A program made the position numbers and the translations under genes. Positions 7,952 to 17,059 of a stretch of DNA of 64,000 nt are shown here, piece by piece. The notes beneath the pieces were generated by a model. That model was not told where the DNA came from. It searched no databases and saw only the letters and a program-made list of their open reading frames with translations. Origin of the DNA: Tunturiibacter empetritectus (GTDB taxonomy: Bacteria > Acidobacteriota > Terriglobia > Terriglobales > Acidobacteriaceae); NCBI RefSeq assembly GCF_013410875.1, contig NZ_JACCCU010000001.1, positions 2,294,001 to 2,358,000 of the forward strand, read 5' to 3'. The first letter of the stretch is position 1. Every line of letters begins with the position of its first letter.

Positions 7952-10072
7952 GTGTCACGACTGACCGACTTGATTGCCCAAGCCAAAACCAAAGACCCGC
8001 AATTAGGGGCAGATTTGGACAAGGAATTCAAGGTTTTGTCGTCACGGTTGCCGTTCGGCCTGAACTTCGAGCGCCACCGCCCGGAGGCCGTGGAGTTGCC
8101 TCAGCGTCCTGTTCGCAAGGGTGACAAGGTGCGCGTGTTGCCGAAACGTGGCTCCGGCAAAAAAGGAGACCAGCTCCTTTGGCAGGTGAAGGCGACCCGC
8201 AAGGTCGGTGACGGCAAGATGGCCGATCTGGAACTGTTGGGCGCGGCGAACACGGAAGCGCAATCCGTGGTGGTGAATGATTTGGTGATTGTTGCTGAGT
8301 TTCGCGACACCATCTATCCGGGCTTGGTCAGCACCGGCAAAGTACAGCGAGGTGGAGACAGACCTTTCCACACAGTCATCAATGGCGAGAACTACCACGT
8401 GCTGAAGGCGTTGACATACACGCATCGTGGAAAGGTGGATGCCATCTACATAGACCCGCCATACAACTCCAGGGCAAAAGATTGGAAATACAACAACGAT
8501 TACGTCGAGGCAGATGATCTCTATCGGCACAGCAAGTGGCTGGCGATGATGGAGCGGCGCTTGCTGCTCGCAAAGGACTTGTTAAATGCGGCGAATTCCG
8601 CGCTAATCGTCACCATTGACGAGAAGGAATATCTACGGCTGGGGTTGTTGCTGGAGCAGGTTTTCCCAGAAGCTGTCATTGAGATGGTTACAACCGTTGT
8701 GAACCCACGTGGACGCCATCGTCCCGGACGATTTTCGCGGTCAGAGGAATACATCTTTACGGTCATGCTAGGGAAGGCGACGGTCGGCCAAGAGGCAGAC
8801 CCCAATTTCGGCGGAGGCAGCCGGGTTCCTTGGCGTACTTTGCGACGTAGCGACGCGACTTCAGCGCGGGGCACCCTGAAAGGCGGCCCGGCTCAGTTCT
8901 ATCCCATCTACGTGAACGCCGAGGGCGTCATCGAAGAGATCGGCACTGCGCTACCTCATGGCGTCCCACGCGAAACTGCGCCATTTCGTAAAGGTTGCAC
9001 AGCAGTATTTCCTATGCGCGATTCGGGATTAGAAATGAACTGGGGACTTATCGCTCCGGCTCTGCGCAAAATACACTCCCGTGGGTACGTTCGTGTTGGG
9101 CGACACACGCCAGGAGAGCCTCAACAGTGGGAGATTTCGTACTTGACTACAGGAAAGATTAAAGACATTGATACTGGGCGCGCAATCATAGTAGATCGAG
9201 AGCCAAATGGGAGCGTCATAGCCGAGTATGTGGTCGATAAGCGCAAGACTCCAACTTCTACGTGGATGAGACCCTCCCACAACGCAGAGACTGGCGGCAC
9301 TCTCACCCTCACACAACTGCTGCCAGATCGCCGATTTCCGTTTCCCAAGTCACTGTATGCGGTTGAAGACACGCTACGTTTGTTTGTGGCTGCAAAGCAA
9401 GAAGCCGTCGTATTGGATTTCTTCGCAGGGTCAGGAACGACTGCCCACGCCGTCATGCGCCTGAACAAGCAGGATGGCGGCTCTCGCCAGTGCATCTCTG
9501 TTACTAACAATGAGGTTGCTGCCAAGGAGCAGGATGCGCTTCTTAAAAGGAGTCTGCGCCCAGGAGACGCCGAATGGGAACAATGGGGTATCTGCGACTA
9601 CATCACCAAGCCCCGCGTCGAAGCCGCTATCACTGGCAAGACACCGAGCGGTGAACTTATCGAGGGCGAATACAACTTCACCGACGAATTTCCGATGGCC
9701 GATGGCTTTAAGGAGAATGCGGAGTTCTTCACACTGACTTACGAATCTCCGATTGCAGTCAACCACAACGTGGCCTTTGCCCGCATCGCCCCGCTGTTGT
9801 GGTTGCGTGCCGGTAGCCGTGGCAAGCGCATCGACAATCTGCCCGCCGAAGGTTGGGCCGTGGTGTGTGCCTATGGACTGCTGGTGGACGTGGATACCGC
9901 TACGCCCTTCATCAAGGCTGTGAGCAAGGCTAAAGACGCGGGCGTCGCCTACATTGTTACCGACGATGATCGCCGTTTCCAAGCCATTGCACGGCGTTTA
10001 CCCCAAGGTGTGGAACCGGTGCGCCTGTACGAATCGTATTTGACCAACTTCAGCTTTGCGAACGGGGAATGA
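7952..10072 (+). CDS. mod: Type III restriction-modification system, DNA methyltransferase subunit (Mod)
   Basis: Beta-class adenine-N6 methyltransferase, 706 aa. The catalytic motif IV is Asp168-Pro-Pro-Tyr171, and the AdoMet-binding motif I is F-x-G-x-G type at residues 491-495 (FAGSGTTAH). The order IV then I, with a long target-recognition region between (about 230-450), is characteristic of type III Mod proteins. Start is GTG 7952, with AAGGAG at 7941-7946 well spaced. Mod gives sequence recognition to the complex and methylates one strand of an asymmetric site. The res gene follows after a 3-bp gap, so the pair is one operon. No frameshift or phase-variable simple repeat was seen in the gene. 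Confidence 0.93.
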   Translation: MSRLTDLIAQAKTKDPQLGADLDKEFKVLSSRLPFGLNFERHRPEAVELPQRPVRKGDKVRVLPKRGSGKKGDQLLWQVKATRKVGDGKMADLELLGAANTEAQSVVVNDLVIVAEFRDTIYPGLVSTGKVQRGGDRPFHTVINGENYHVLKALTYTHRGKVDAIYIDPPYNSRAKDWKYNNDYVEADDLYRHSKWLAMMERRLLLAKDLLNAANSALIVTIDEKEYLRLGLLLEQVFPEAVIEMVTTVVNPRGRHRPGRFSRSEEYIFTVMLGKATVGQEADPNFGGGSRVPWRTLRRSDATSARGTLKGGPAQFYPIYVNAEGVIEEIGTALPHGVPRETAPFRKGCTAVFPMRDSGLEMNWGLIAPALRKIHSRGYVRVGRHTPGEPQQWEISYLTTGKIKDIDTGRAIIVDREPNGSVIAEYVVDKRKTPTSTWMRPSHNAETGGTLTLTQLLPDRRFPFPKSLYAVEDTLRLFVAAKQEAVVLDFFAGSGTTAHAVMRLNKQDGGSRQCISVTNNEVAAKEQDALLKRSLRPGDAEWEQWGICDYITKPRVEAAITGKTPSGELIEGEYNFTDEFPMADGFKENAEFFTLTYESPIAVNHNVAFARIAPLLWLRAGSRGKRIDNLPAEGWAVVCAYGLLVDVDTATPFIKAVSKAKDAGVAYIVTDDDRRFQAIARRLPQGVEPVRLYESYLTNFSFANGE

Positions 10073-10075
10073 CAG

Positions 10076-12676
10076 ATGAAGTTCACGCTAAAGAGAAGCT
10101 ACCAGACGGATGCTGCACGCGATACCTTGTCCAATCTCAAGAAGGCCCGCAAGTATTGGCACGGCGAGGCCGACAAGACCGCGTTCTCCCTGACTGCCGT
10201 CACCGGCGCGGGCAAAACGGTCATGGCCGCCGCTGTGTTCGAGGCGCTGTTTCATGGTGATGACGAATTCGATTTCGATGCAGACCCTGGCGCGGTGGTG
10301 ATCTGGTTCAGCGACGATCCAGCGTTGAACGAGCAGACCCGGTTCCGCTTAATGGAAGCCAGTGACCGGCTCAGCCATACTGATCTAGTTCCAGTCGAAA
10401 ACACCTTCAGCAGGGATAAGTTTCAGGCGAAGAAGATTTATTTCATCAACACCGGAAAGCTCTCCAAGAACAGCTTGCTGACCCGCGGCTTCGACCAAGA
10501 GGAAGTGGAAACAAGAGCCGGTGCGCAGTTGCTGGAACTCCGTCCTGACTCGCGGTCATATACGATTTGGGAGACCATCCAGAACACCATTGAAGATCCG
10601 GACTTAACTCTGTATCTGGTACTGGATGAAGCGCACCGCGGAATAGGAAATCCCACCGCTGCCGACAGGAACGCTAAGAATACCATCGTCCAGAGACTCA
10701 TCAACGGCGCGAACGGCGTACCGGGCGTTCCAGTAGTCTGGGGTATTTCGGCCACAGTGGAACGCTTTAACGCAGCTATGGAAGTTGCTGTCAATCGCAC
10801 GATCTTGCCCAATGTACTGGTGGATTCTGCCAAAGTGCAGGAATCTGGTCTTATCAAAGACACCATCCTGATTGACATCCCGGATGAGGCGGGTGATTTC
10901 GATACCGTGCTGGTGCGCCGAGCGACGGACAAGTTGAAAGCATCCACCTCTGCTTGGGCTGAGTACGCCAAGCATCAGGAGGAGTCGCATACTGTGGTTC
11001 CGCTGATGGTGTTGCAGGTTCCCAACAAACCTGATCCGAACGATATTGGCCGAGCGTTGGATACCATCTATCAGCAATGGCCGGAGTTGCCCAGCGGAAG
11101 CGTGGCGCATGTGCTTGCCGACCACATCGCGCAACAGTTTGGCAACCACAACGTGCCGTACATTTCGCCAGAGTTGGTGCAGGATCGTGCTTGGGTGCGT
11201 GTGCTTATTGCCAAGGATGCCATCAGTACGGGCTGGGACTGCCCGCGGGCAGAGGTGATGGTGTCCTTCCGTGCTGCTACGGATTATACCCACATCACAC
11301 AGTTGCTGGGCCGCCTGGTGCGTTCGCCATTGGCTCGCCGTATCCCTGGCAATGAGCGATTGAATGCAGTGGAATGCCTGTTGCCGAATTTCAAGAAGAA
11401 GACGGTTGGTGACGTTGTCAAGGCTCTGATGAAGGGCGATGACACGATGCAGCCTTCTACTGGACGCATCCTCGTCAATCCTGTTGAGGTGAAGCCCAAT
11501 CCTGCGGCATCAGCGGCTGTTTGGGAGGTCTTTGAAGCATTGCCATCCCAAACGCAACCACAGCGTGGAGCAAAGCCTGCAAAGCGTTTGACTGCGCTTG
11601 CGCACGAATTGGCTTCCGATGACATTCTTCCCGGTGCTGGAAAGTTGGCTCATGCAGACATGCACAAGGCTTTGGACAAGTTCCAAGAGAGTGAGAAGGT
11701 GAAGATAGAGGCCAAACGCAAAGCTGTGATGACGGTAGACGGCAAGACCATAGTTGCCGACCTAAAAGGTAAGAACAAGAGTTTCGATGATTTCTGGGAA
11801 GATGCGGATATGGCAGTGATCGAGGATGCCTACCGCCGTGCCGCGCGCATCTTTACCCCGGACATTTCGCGCACCTATGCCGAGTTCCTTGCTTACAAGG
11901 TGGCCGCGCCGGATGAACCGGATGAATTCGAGGAATCCATTATCGAATCGCGTGTATCTATCGCCGCTCTGGGTTTGGTGATGGAGGCGCAAGGTTATTT
12001 CGATGCCGAGGCCGACAAGCTGGCCACGGCTTGGCTAGCCAAATACGGCAACGAAATCAAGAAGCTGACCGATGACCGGAAGGAAGCCTACCGACAGATT
12101 GTCGAGATGAGCAGCGAGCCGCAAGATCTGGAGTTGGTCAAGCCGGAAACCAAGTTCGAGCCGACCAAGGTAATAGAGAACGACAAGGAAACAGAATTTC
12201 CGACCTACAAGAACCATCTATTGTGCGATGAGAACGGCAATTACCCGGCGAATCTAAATTCATGGGAGATCGCTGTTGCAGAGACCGAATCAAAGCGCAA
12301 GGGTTTCAGCTTCTGGTATCGCAATCCCCAACAACCTGGGCAATCTTCGCTTGGCATCGCTTACCTTGATGGTGACCAATACAAAATCGTCCGCCCTGAC
12401 TTCATCTTCTTCTCCACCCTAGAAGATGGGAAGGTTGTTGGTGACATTGTTGACCCTCACGGCCTCTATTTGAACGACGCGCTACCCAAACTGCGAGGAT
12501 TGGCACTGTTCGCGGAGGCGCACTCAGTGGCTTACCGGCGGATCGAATCCGTTGCCGAGGTAAAGGGCAAACTGCGCGCCTTAAACTTGAAACGAGAAGA
12601 CGTGCGCAATGCCATTGCAATCGCAAAGGATGCTGCCAGCTTGTTCGTTGGACGCTTAGCCAGTGATTATGAATGA
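10076..12676 (+). CDS. res: Type III restriction-modification system, restriction subunit (Res)
   Basis: Superfamily 2 helicase-nuclease, 866 aa. Walker A is TGAGKT at residues 43-48 and the DEAH box at 184-187, followed by the SF2 motif III (WGISAT) and the second RecA-like domain with the motif VI region QLLGRLVRSP. The C-terminal part contains the PD-(D/E)xK-type nuclease region (VRPDFIFF followed by a GDIVDPHG segment). It needs Mod for recognition and cuts after ATP-dependent communication between two inverted sites. It appears intact and full length. Its stop codon overlaps a spurious downstream ATG, and remnants of a Cas1 gene begin about 140 bp after it. Confidence 0.93.
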   Translation: MKFTLKRSYQTDAARDTLSNLKKARKYWHGEADKTAFSLTAVTGAGKTVMAAAVFEALFHGDDEFDFDADPGAVVIWFSDDPALNEQTRFRLMEASDRLSHTDLVPVENTFSRDKFQAKKIYFINTGKLSKNSLLTRGFDQEEVETRAGAQLLELRPDSRSYTIWETIQNTIEDPDLTLYLVLDEAHRGIGNPTAADRNAKNTIVQRLINGANGVPGVPVVWGISATVERFNAAMEVAVNRTILPNVLVDSAKVQESGLIKDTILIDIPDEAGDFDTVLVRRATDKLKASTSAWAEYAKHQEESHTVVPLMVLQVPNKPDPNDIGRALDTIYQQWPELPSGSVAHVLADHIAQQFGNHNVPYISPELVQDRAWVRVLIAKDAISTGWDCPRAEVMVSFRAATDYTHITQLLGRLVRSPLARRIPGNERLNAVECLLPNFKKKTVGDVVKALMKGDDTMQPSTGRILVNPVEVKPNPAASAAVWEVFEALPSQTQPQRGAKPAKRLTALAHELASDDILPGAGKLAHADMHKALDKFQESEKVKIEAKRKAVMTVDGKTIVADLKGKNKSFDDFWEDADMAVIEDAYRRAARIFTPDISRTYAEFLAYKVAAPDEPDEFEESIIESRVSIAALGLVMEAQGYFDAEADKLATAWLAKYGNEIKKLTDDRKEAYRQIVEMSSEPQDLELVKPETKFEPTKVIENDKETEFPTYKNHLLCDENGNYPANLNSWEIAVAETESKRKGFSFWYRNPQQPGQSSLGIAYLDGDQYKIVRPDFIFFSTLEDGKVVGDIVDPHGLYLNDALPKLRGLALFAEAHSVAYRRIESVAEVKGKLRALNLKREDVRNAIAIAKDAASLFVGRLASDYE

Positions 12677-12851
12677 CGACACGCGACGAAGCCTTGAGTG
12701 ACCGGGAGAAATCACACAGGTCTCACGGTGACCTCGTAGGTCGGCTATCATCCGTCCATTATCCCGCCGGTCCGAGACTGCGACCGGGTGGCCCTGGACG
12801 TAACAGAAAGTTTAGCGACGAAGAGTTACGACCCTTGATGAGATTCGGTCT

Positions 12852-13844
12852 GTGGAGTTGCGCGCAGCCAAGATCTATTGGAAAGCGTGGCGGGCAGTCA
12901 CAATCAAGTTTCCCGACAAGGATCTGCCTCGCACACCCGAACATTGGCGGATCTTTCGCTCACGCGCGTCTGTCCTCTCAGGCTCTCCTAGACTCGCGGT
13001 AAATCCGGTTAACGCAATTTTGAACTATCTCTATGCACTGCTGGATGCGGAGTGTCGTCTTGCTGTCGCTGCCCTTGGACTTGATCCAGAGATGGGAGTT
13101 TTGCACATGGATACGATCAACCGAGACAGCCTGGCGTGCGATCTGATGGAGGCCATCCGACCCGATGTTGATGCCTATGTTTTAGACCGCATTTTGAAGC
13201 AGCCTCTAAAAAGAAATTGGTTTTTCGAAGAGCGCAACGGCAATTGCCGTCTGATGGCTGATCTAGCGAGTCAGCTCGCAGAAACGATTTCGACCTGGGC
13301 TCGCTTAGTCGCTCCACTTGCTGAGTGGACCGTGAAGGAGATTGCGTCAACGACCAAAATCCGCAGAGCGACTCCAGCAACGCGGCTGACACAGAATCAC
13401 AAGCGCGAGACCCGGGGAGGAGATCCGTTTGTAACGTCCAACAATTCGGTTAGCTTGCAGAACGTCTGTAATGACTGCGGCACTCCGATCATCAATGCAA
13501 ATGAGAAGTGCAGAGTTTGCTCAGTTGAAGAGTCTAAGCGGCGCCTTAAAGCAGTTGCGACAGAGGGGCGTGTAGTTTCTCGTTCAGCCAATGCTCAAGT
13601 TAAGCGGTCCACGACTCAGATTGCGAACCAAGTAGAGATCCGGGAATGGTCACCTTCGGACCAACCGTCCTGGCTGACAGCAGAATTTTATGCTGAGAAC
13701 ATTCAGCCGCAAATCTCCTCTCTATCTTGCAGTTCCATAACAACCCGACTTGCAGTTTCGCGAGGCTATGCAGGCGAGATTCGGCAGGGCCGGGTGCCGC
13801 ATCCACGGCATTGGATGGCTTTGGCCAAACTTATAGGGCTGTAA
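12852..13844 (+). CDS. Solo Cas1-like endonuclease/integrase, N-terminal domain missing, with zinc-ribbon tail
   Basis: The first 170 residues match the catalytic helical domain of Cas1. The glutamate motif is VELRAAKIYW (Glu2), then NPVNAILNYLYALL, GLDPEMGVLH (His85) and SLACDLMEAIRP (Asp97), so all three metal ligands are present. The usual N-terminal beta domain (about 130-160 residues) is absent. The frame opens only at 12816 after a TAG, and the only start is GTG 12852 without a ribosome binding site. The remainder carries a C-x2-C...C-x2-C zinc ribbon (CNDC, CRVC) and a C-terminal helix-turn-helix-like segment ending RQGRVPHPRHWMALAKLIG, features I associate with CRISPR-independent Cas1 proteins. 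No cas2, other cas gene or CRISPR array is nearby. The gene is probably a truncated remnant, though the catalytic part is free of stops. Confidence 0.75.
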   Translation: MELRAAKIYWKAWRAVTIKFPDKDLPRTPEHWRIFRSRASVLSGSPRLAVNPVNAILNYLYALLDAECRLAVAALGLDPEMGVLHMDTINRDSLACDLMEAIRPDVDAYVLDRILKQPLKRNWFFEERNGNCRLMADLASQLAETISTWARLVAPLAEWTVKEIASTTKIRRATPATRLTQNHKRETRGGDPFVTSNNSVSLQNVCNDCGTPIINANEKCRVCSVEESKRRLKAVATEGRVVSRSANAQVKRSTTQIANQVEIREWSPSDQPSWLTAEFYAENIQPQISSLSCSSITTRLAVSRGYAGEIRQGRVPHPRHWMALAKLIGL

Positions 13845-14058
13845 GAATAGAGGGTTCTGCCGTGGAACCGGTACGCGAGTGCTCAGTGAGTGGATTGCCT
13901 TGTTGTCGCCCATTCACACTTCCTCTGTTTAGTAGCAAGGAATATTGTCCAAGAGATCGACATGTGACTTAGCGCGAGTACTTAAAGCCGACGACGAGAA
14001 TCACGTGCTACGCTGTCCAGTAGGTCAGGGATTGAGATGTGGGTATATGCTCCCATGA

Positions 14059-14946
14059 CTAGGGATGGCCACTCACGCTAGGCATAGGAGCCTTAGGATA
14101 TTGCAAAGCCATGAACTGCTTATCTCCGTCCGACAGTTGATAGGTCCAGGGCGCTGAAATATTGTTCTGAGTCCACTCGGATGGAAAGCTGTAAATCATG
14201 ATCGAGCTTGTGTCCATTCTGGTAAAGATAAGCTGTTTAGGTGTGTATTGGTTGAAAATATTCTGATCTACGTCGTCTGTTGTCCAGCCCCACTGCGTCT
14301 TACAGTATTGATAAACGTACGGTTTGTTCCAAATAATCCCCGTGTTCGGTAGTTGATGTTCGTGAACCAAACCGAGAGCGTGGCCGAACTCGTGAAGAAC
14401 CACGCTGTCGTAGTCCGCTTGTGATGAAAAAGTTGTAAGCCAACCGAAGTGCATCGTTTCCTTCGTTCCATCGATTTGCAACGCATCATTTCCGATTTCC
14501 GATTCTGATCTTCCATTCCCGTCTACGCCGATACGAATCGACGCCTGGGTGGGATCATCAACAAAATTAAATTTGACGTTGACGTAGTCAGTCCACTTCA
14601 TTGCTGATTGCTTAATTCTTTCGCGAACAGTCGGATCTCCACTCAGAAACGCTACTTTGATAGTGGAACCTTGAGGCCAAAGTTCCGGCTTCATTACCCC
14701 TTGCTGTATGCTTGGCGAAATTGCTCGAATATCAGCTAATTGCGAGGCAGACAAACTTGTAATATTTAGCTCTTGGTTGAACATCGGCGACTGAGCGAGC
14801 TTATTCAAAGCCTTTCTGACCCTGGGTGGATCCTTGGCCGAACAAACGTGTATTTTCAGATTCGGACTGGGCGACTTTGATTCATTCTGAAGCCCCGCCG
14901 AAACCAAGCTTGCAAGGCCAACAACCAGTAACCACGGTCGCATCAT
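14059..14946 (-). CDS. Secreted zinc metalloprotease of the metzincin clan (astacin/matrixin-like)
   Basis: A 295-aa protein with an N-terminal signal peptide (PWLLVVGLASLVSA). The zinc site is H185-E-F-G-H189-A-L-G-L-V-H195-E-H, the extended metzincin signature, and a Met-turn candidate follows (SSIMIYSFPSEW). The N-terminal 80 residues may be a propeptide. It probably acts outside the cytoplasm. It lies 18 bp downstream of a broken outer-membrane-type gene on the same strand, so the two were probably co-transcribed. Active-site residues are intact although the neighbour has decayed. Confidence 0.85.
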   Translation of the reverse strand: MMRPWLLVVGLASLVSAGLQNESKSPSPNLKIHVCSAKDPPRVRKALNKLAQSPMFNQELNITSLSASQLADIRAISPSIQQGVMKPELWPQGSTIKVAFLSGDPTVRERIKQSAMKWTDYVNVKFNFVDDPTQASIRIGVDGNGRSESEIGNDALQIDGTKETMHFGWLTTFSSQADYDSVVLHEFGHALGLVHEHQLPNTGIIWNKPYVYQYCKTQWGWTTDDVDQNIFNQYTPKQLIFTRMDTSSIMIYSFPSEWTQNNISAPWTYQLSDGDKQFMALQYPKAPMPSVSGHP

Positions 14947-14964
14947 AGTTGCTCCTCGTATCCT

Positions 14965-16116
14965 TCAAGGCTTCTTTGCAGTGGTAGGTTTGGTGGGGCT
15001 CGTGGTCGTAGGAGTGGCAGGCGTACTCTTGTCGGACTTCACAAAGGAATTAGTTTGGAACGTAATTCCTCCAGCAAACCGGGCAGACCAGCGTGTCACG
15101 GGCGTCAACTGCCCAAAATTAGGGGGGATTACGCTGCCGTTGTGAAATCCTGGAGGGTAGTCGGCAAACTCCCCCATATGCATGCCCCCAGACAGAAACA
15201 GCCGCCTTCACAACGAAAATGAACCACCAGCAAACCAGCCGAAATTGGACACGGAGGGAGTGCTTCCAAATTTGAATACAGGACCCGTAGAAAACGCAAG
15301 CCCCGGCTGCGGACCCTTGTCTAAGACATATAACTTATAGTTGAGTAAGGCCAGCCCTTGTGGGCTTACATTTGAATTGCCATTCACGACAAGAACATTC
15401 TGCGTTCCCGTTGAGGTTGGCACTGACTGGCTCACATAAGTTCGATATGGAAGTGTCGTGAACATAACGCCAACAGACAGCGTTAAGACGTCATCTATCC
15501 CACATCGCCAAGATAAAGTCGAATCGCTAAGCTGATTGTTGTAGCGCAAACGCTCCCTCACCGTGAAGGCATCCCAGTGTTTGCTATCAACTTGATACGG
15601 GAATGAGACACTCGCAGTCCCAGAACCAAGCTTTTCATTGAGCGCCTCGTACTCTTGGATTTCTTGTGCTACGTCTAAAAGGTGGCTTGAGATCTGCACA
15701 TATCCAGGTGTGGTTCGATCGCTGCATTTCGCGTTTGTGAGCACTGTGGTGACCGATTGGCTAGTCAGCGCTGTCTGAGTTTCACTCAGGCCAACACTGT
15801 TTCCATTTTTCGGAAATAGAGATTGATTACTCGAAACATCCTCTAGGGCGGTTTCGTAGGCGCTGCAGTCTAGGTGAGGAGCCCCGGCCACAGGCTGCTG
15901 GCCTCCACCCAGCGCGCCACCGCCGGGCAGTCTACCGGCGTCGTTCCCGGGAAGTTCGTAACTTTTGACGTCAAGGGAGTACGTGTAGAGAATGATATTT
16001 GCGTTTGTCAGAGTTAACTGCGCGTTAGTTACACCCGTTCCAGGTGCAATGCAAGCTTGTTGTCCCGTCGTCCTGTTAGACCAATCAATTGTAACGGTCG
16101 GAGTAGTTTGGGTGTG
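14965..16116 (-). pseudogene. Broken gene for a putative outer-membrane/surface protein
   Basis: A single minus-strand reading frame runs from about 16116 to 14965, but it has no start codon at its 5' end (a TAA precedes it at about 16117) and is interrupted by an in-frame TGA at 15208-15210. Before the stop the product ends GWFAGGSFSL; after nine more codons it continues MHMGEFADYPPGFHNG and LTPVTRWSARFAGGITFQTNSF, which reads like the last strands of a beta-barrel with a terminal aromatic residue. A Pro/Thr/Ser/Lys-rich tail follows. Both parts are in the same frame, so the TGA is a nonsense mutation and not a frameshift. The family was not identified. Confidence 0.65.
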
Positions 16117-16471
16117 AGCTTATTGTGAATACGCACCCTCCTATAGCCTTGGACTTACCTAGTCGTGACTCCATTAGGCTCTCCTCGCGTGTAGAACACT
16201 CTGCTGCGTGGGACACTCTGGGCCGGGGACATAACAGATATCACGCCTTTCGATCTAAAGCAATGTTTCTTTCTTGGGGATTAATTAACTATCTGCGCTC
16301 GGCGAGCCCGGCACAAGAATCCGTCCAATGGCAGCCCTCCCTCCCCAACCAGAACGCAACCCTCTTCTTGGAGGAAACCCACCCCTGCGTTCTTTGGGGC
16401 TTAAAAAAATGAGGAAGCCCTATGGGACAACGAAGAAACAATCGCCGAGTCACTTATCGCAACACAGTCAA
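16117..16471. other. Non-coding right flank inside the island
   Basis: About 355 bp with no supported gene. It contains a possible hairpin GGGCTT...AAGCCC around 16398-16421 with an A-rich loop. Codon-like structure seen on the minus strand (around 16260-16470) has stops and no start, so it is either vestigial or non-coding. Confidence 0.4.
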
Positions 16472-16521
16472 GGGGGCAGTTTTGAAACCCCCTATCTCCT
16501 ATCCCGTCAACGGCTCGACGG
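16472..16521 (-). repeat. Right end of accessory island: 34-bp terminal inverted repeat plus 14-bp direct duplication
   Basis: Positions 16472-16505, beginning GGGGGCAGTTTTG and ending CTATCTCCTATCCC, are the inverted partner of 7698-7731. GTCAACGGCTCGAC at 16506-16519 repeats 7684-7697 exactly; two further G residues after it are also shared, making 16 bp identical. The DinB-like gene starts 35 bp to the right, so the chromosome resumes immediately. Confidence 0.8.
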
Positions 16522-16555
16522 ATCTGGATCCGCTGGTGCGGGTTAGAATGCAGGG

Positions 16556-17059
16556 ATGACTATGACCCTTGATGCTGTTGCTGCCGATTTTCTTGATGTT
16601 TCATGTCGCAGGCTCGACATGATGTGTGAGTGCTTCGAAGTTTGTTTGAGGAAGCTGACTTACGATCAGGTTTGGCAGCGGCAGGGGGACCATGAGAATG
16701 CTGTAGGAAATCTTGTGCTTCATCTTTGCGGGAATGCCCGACAGTGGGTGATGCATGGGGTGGGCGGGGCTGCCGATGTCAGAGTTCGTGATGCGGAGTT
16801 CAGTGCAGAGGGTGGGATGAGCCCAGAGGAGTTGATTGCGCTGTTTCAATCGACTTTTGCGGAGGCGAAGGGTGTGATTGCTGCGGTGCCGGCGGGGCGG
16901 TTGCCGGAGAGGATCACTCCGCAGGGGCGCGATGTGAGTGTGCTGGAGGCGATCTACCAGGTTGTGGGACATGTGCAGCAGCATGTAGGGCAGATTATTT
17001 TGCTGACGAAGCAGATGACTGCTGGGGATCTTGACCTTACGATTCCCCGGCCCAGATAG
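16556..17059 (+). CDS. DinB/DUF1572-family protein
   Basis: A 167-aa four-helix protein of the DinB superfamily. Metal-ligand type histidines are seen in the helix NLVLHLCGN and in the C-terminal helix GHVQQHVGQIILL, as is usual in this superfamily. Members include metal-dependent thiol transferases and DNA-damage-induced proteins, but the substrate here cannot be told. ATG 16556 is used, with ATG 16562 as alternative. It is the first gene outside the right end of the island. Confidence 0.8.
   Translation: MTMTLDAVAADFLDVSCRRLDMMCECFEVCLRKLTYDQVWQRQGDHENAVGNLVLHLCGNARQWVMHGVGGAADVRVRDAEFSAEGGMSPEELIALFQSTFAEAKGVIAAVPAGRLPERITPQGRDVSVLEAIYQVVGHVQQHVGQIILLTKQMTAGDLDLTIPRPR

Larger units (their letters stand above)
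7684..16521. mobile_element. Putative 8.8 kb mobile island with terminal inverted repeats (type III R-M plus Cas1-like gene)
   Basis: The interval 7698-16505 (8,808 bp) is bounded by 34-bp inverted repeats and, outside them, by a 14-bp direct repeat. Inside are a type III restriction-modification pair, an N-terminally truncated solo Cas1-like gene, a secreted metzincin, and a broken outer-membrane-type gene. No DDE transposase, tyrosine or serine integrase, or DNA polymerase B gene is seen. Casposons, which move by a Cas1-family casposase, are known for terminal inverted repeats and 14-15-bp target duplications, so the structure fits that class by footprint; mobilisation by Cas1 is an inference. 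The alternative is that a short repeat with this sequence occurs many times in the genome and happens to flank the cassette. Confidence 0.6.

Noticed and set aside
12673..13002. A 109-codon frame starting inside the res stop codon
   Set aside because: No recognisable domain; it runs in a different frame across the real Cas1-like frame and is probably noise, although ATGA coupling looked tempting.
12800..14058. CRISPR array next to the Cas1-like gene
   Set aside because: I looked for regularly spaced repeats of 25-40 bp on both sides and found none; the gene is not part of a visible CRISPR locus.
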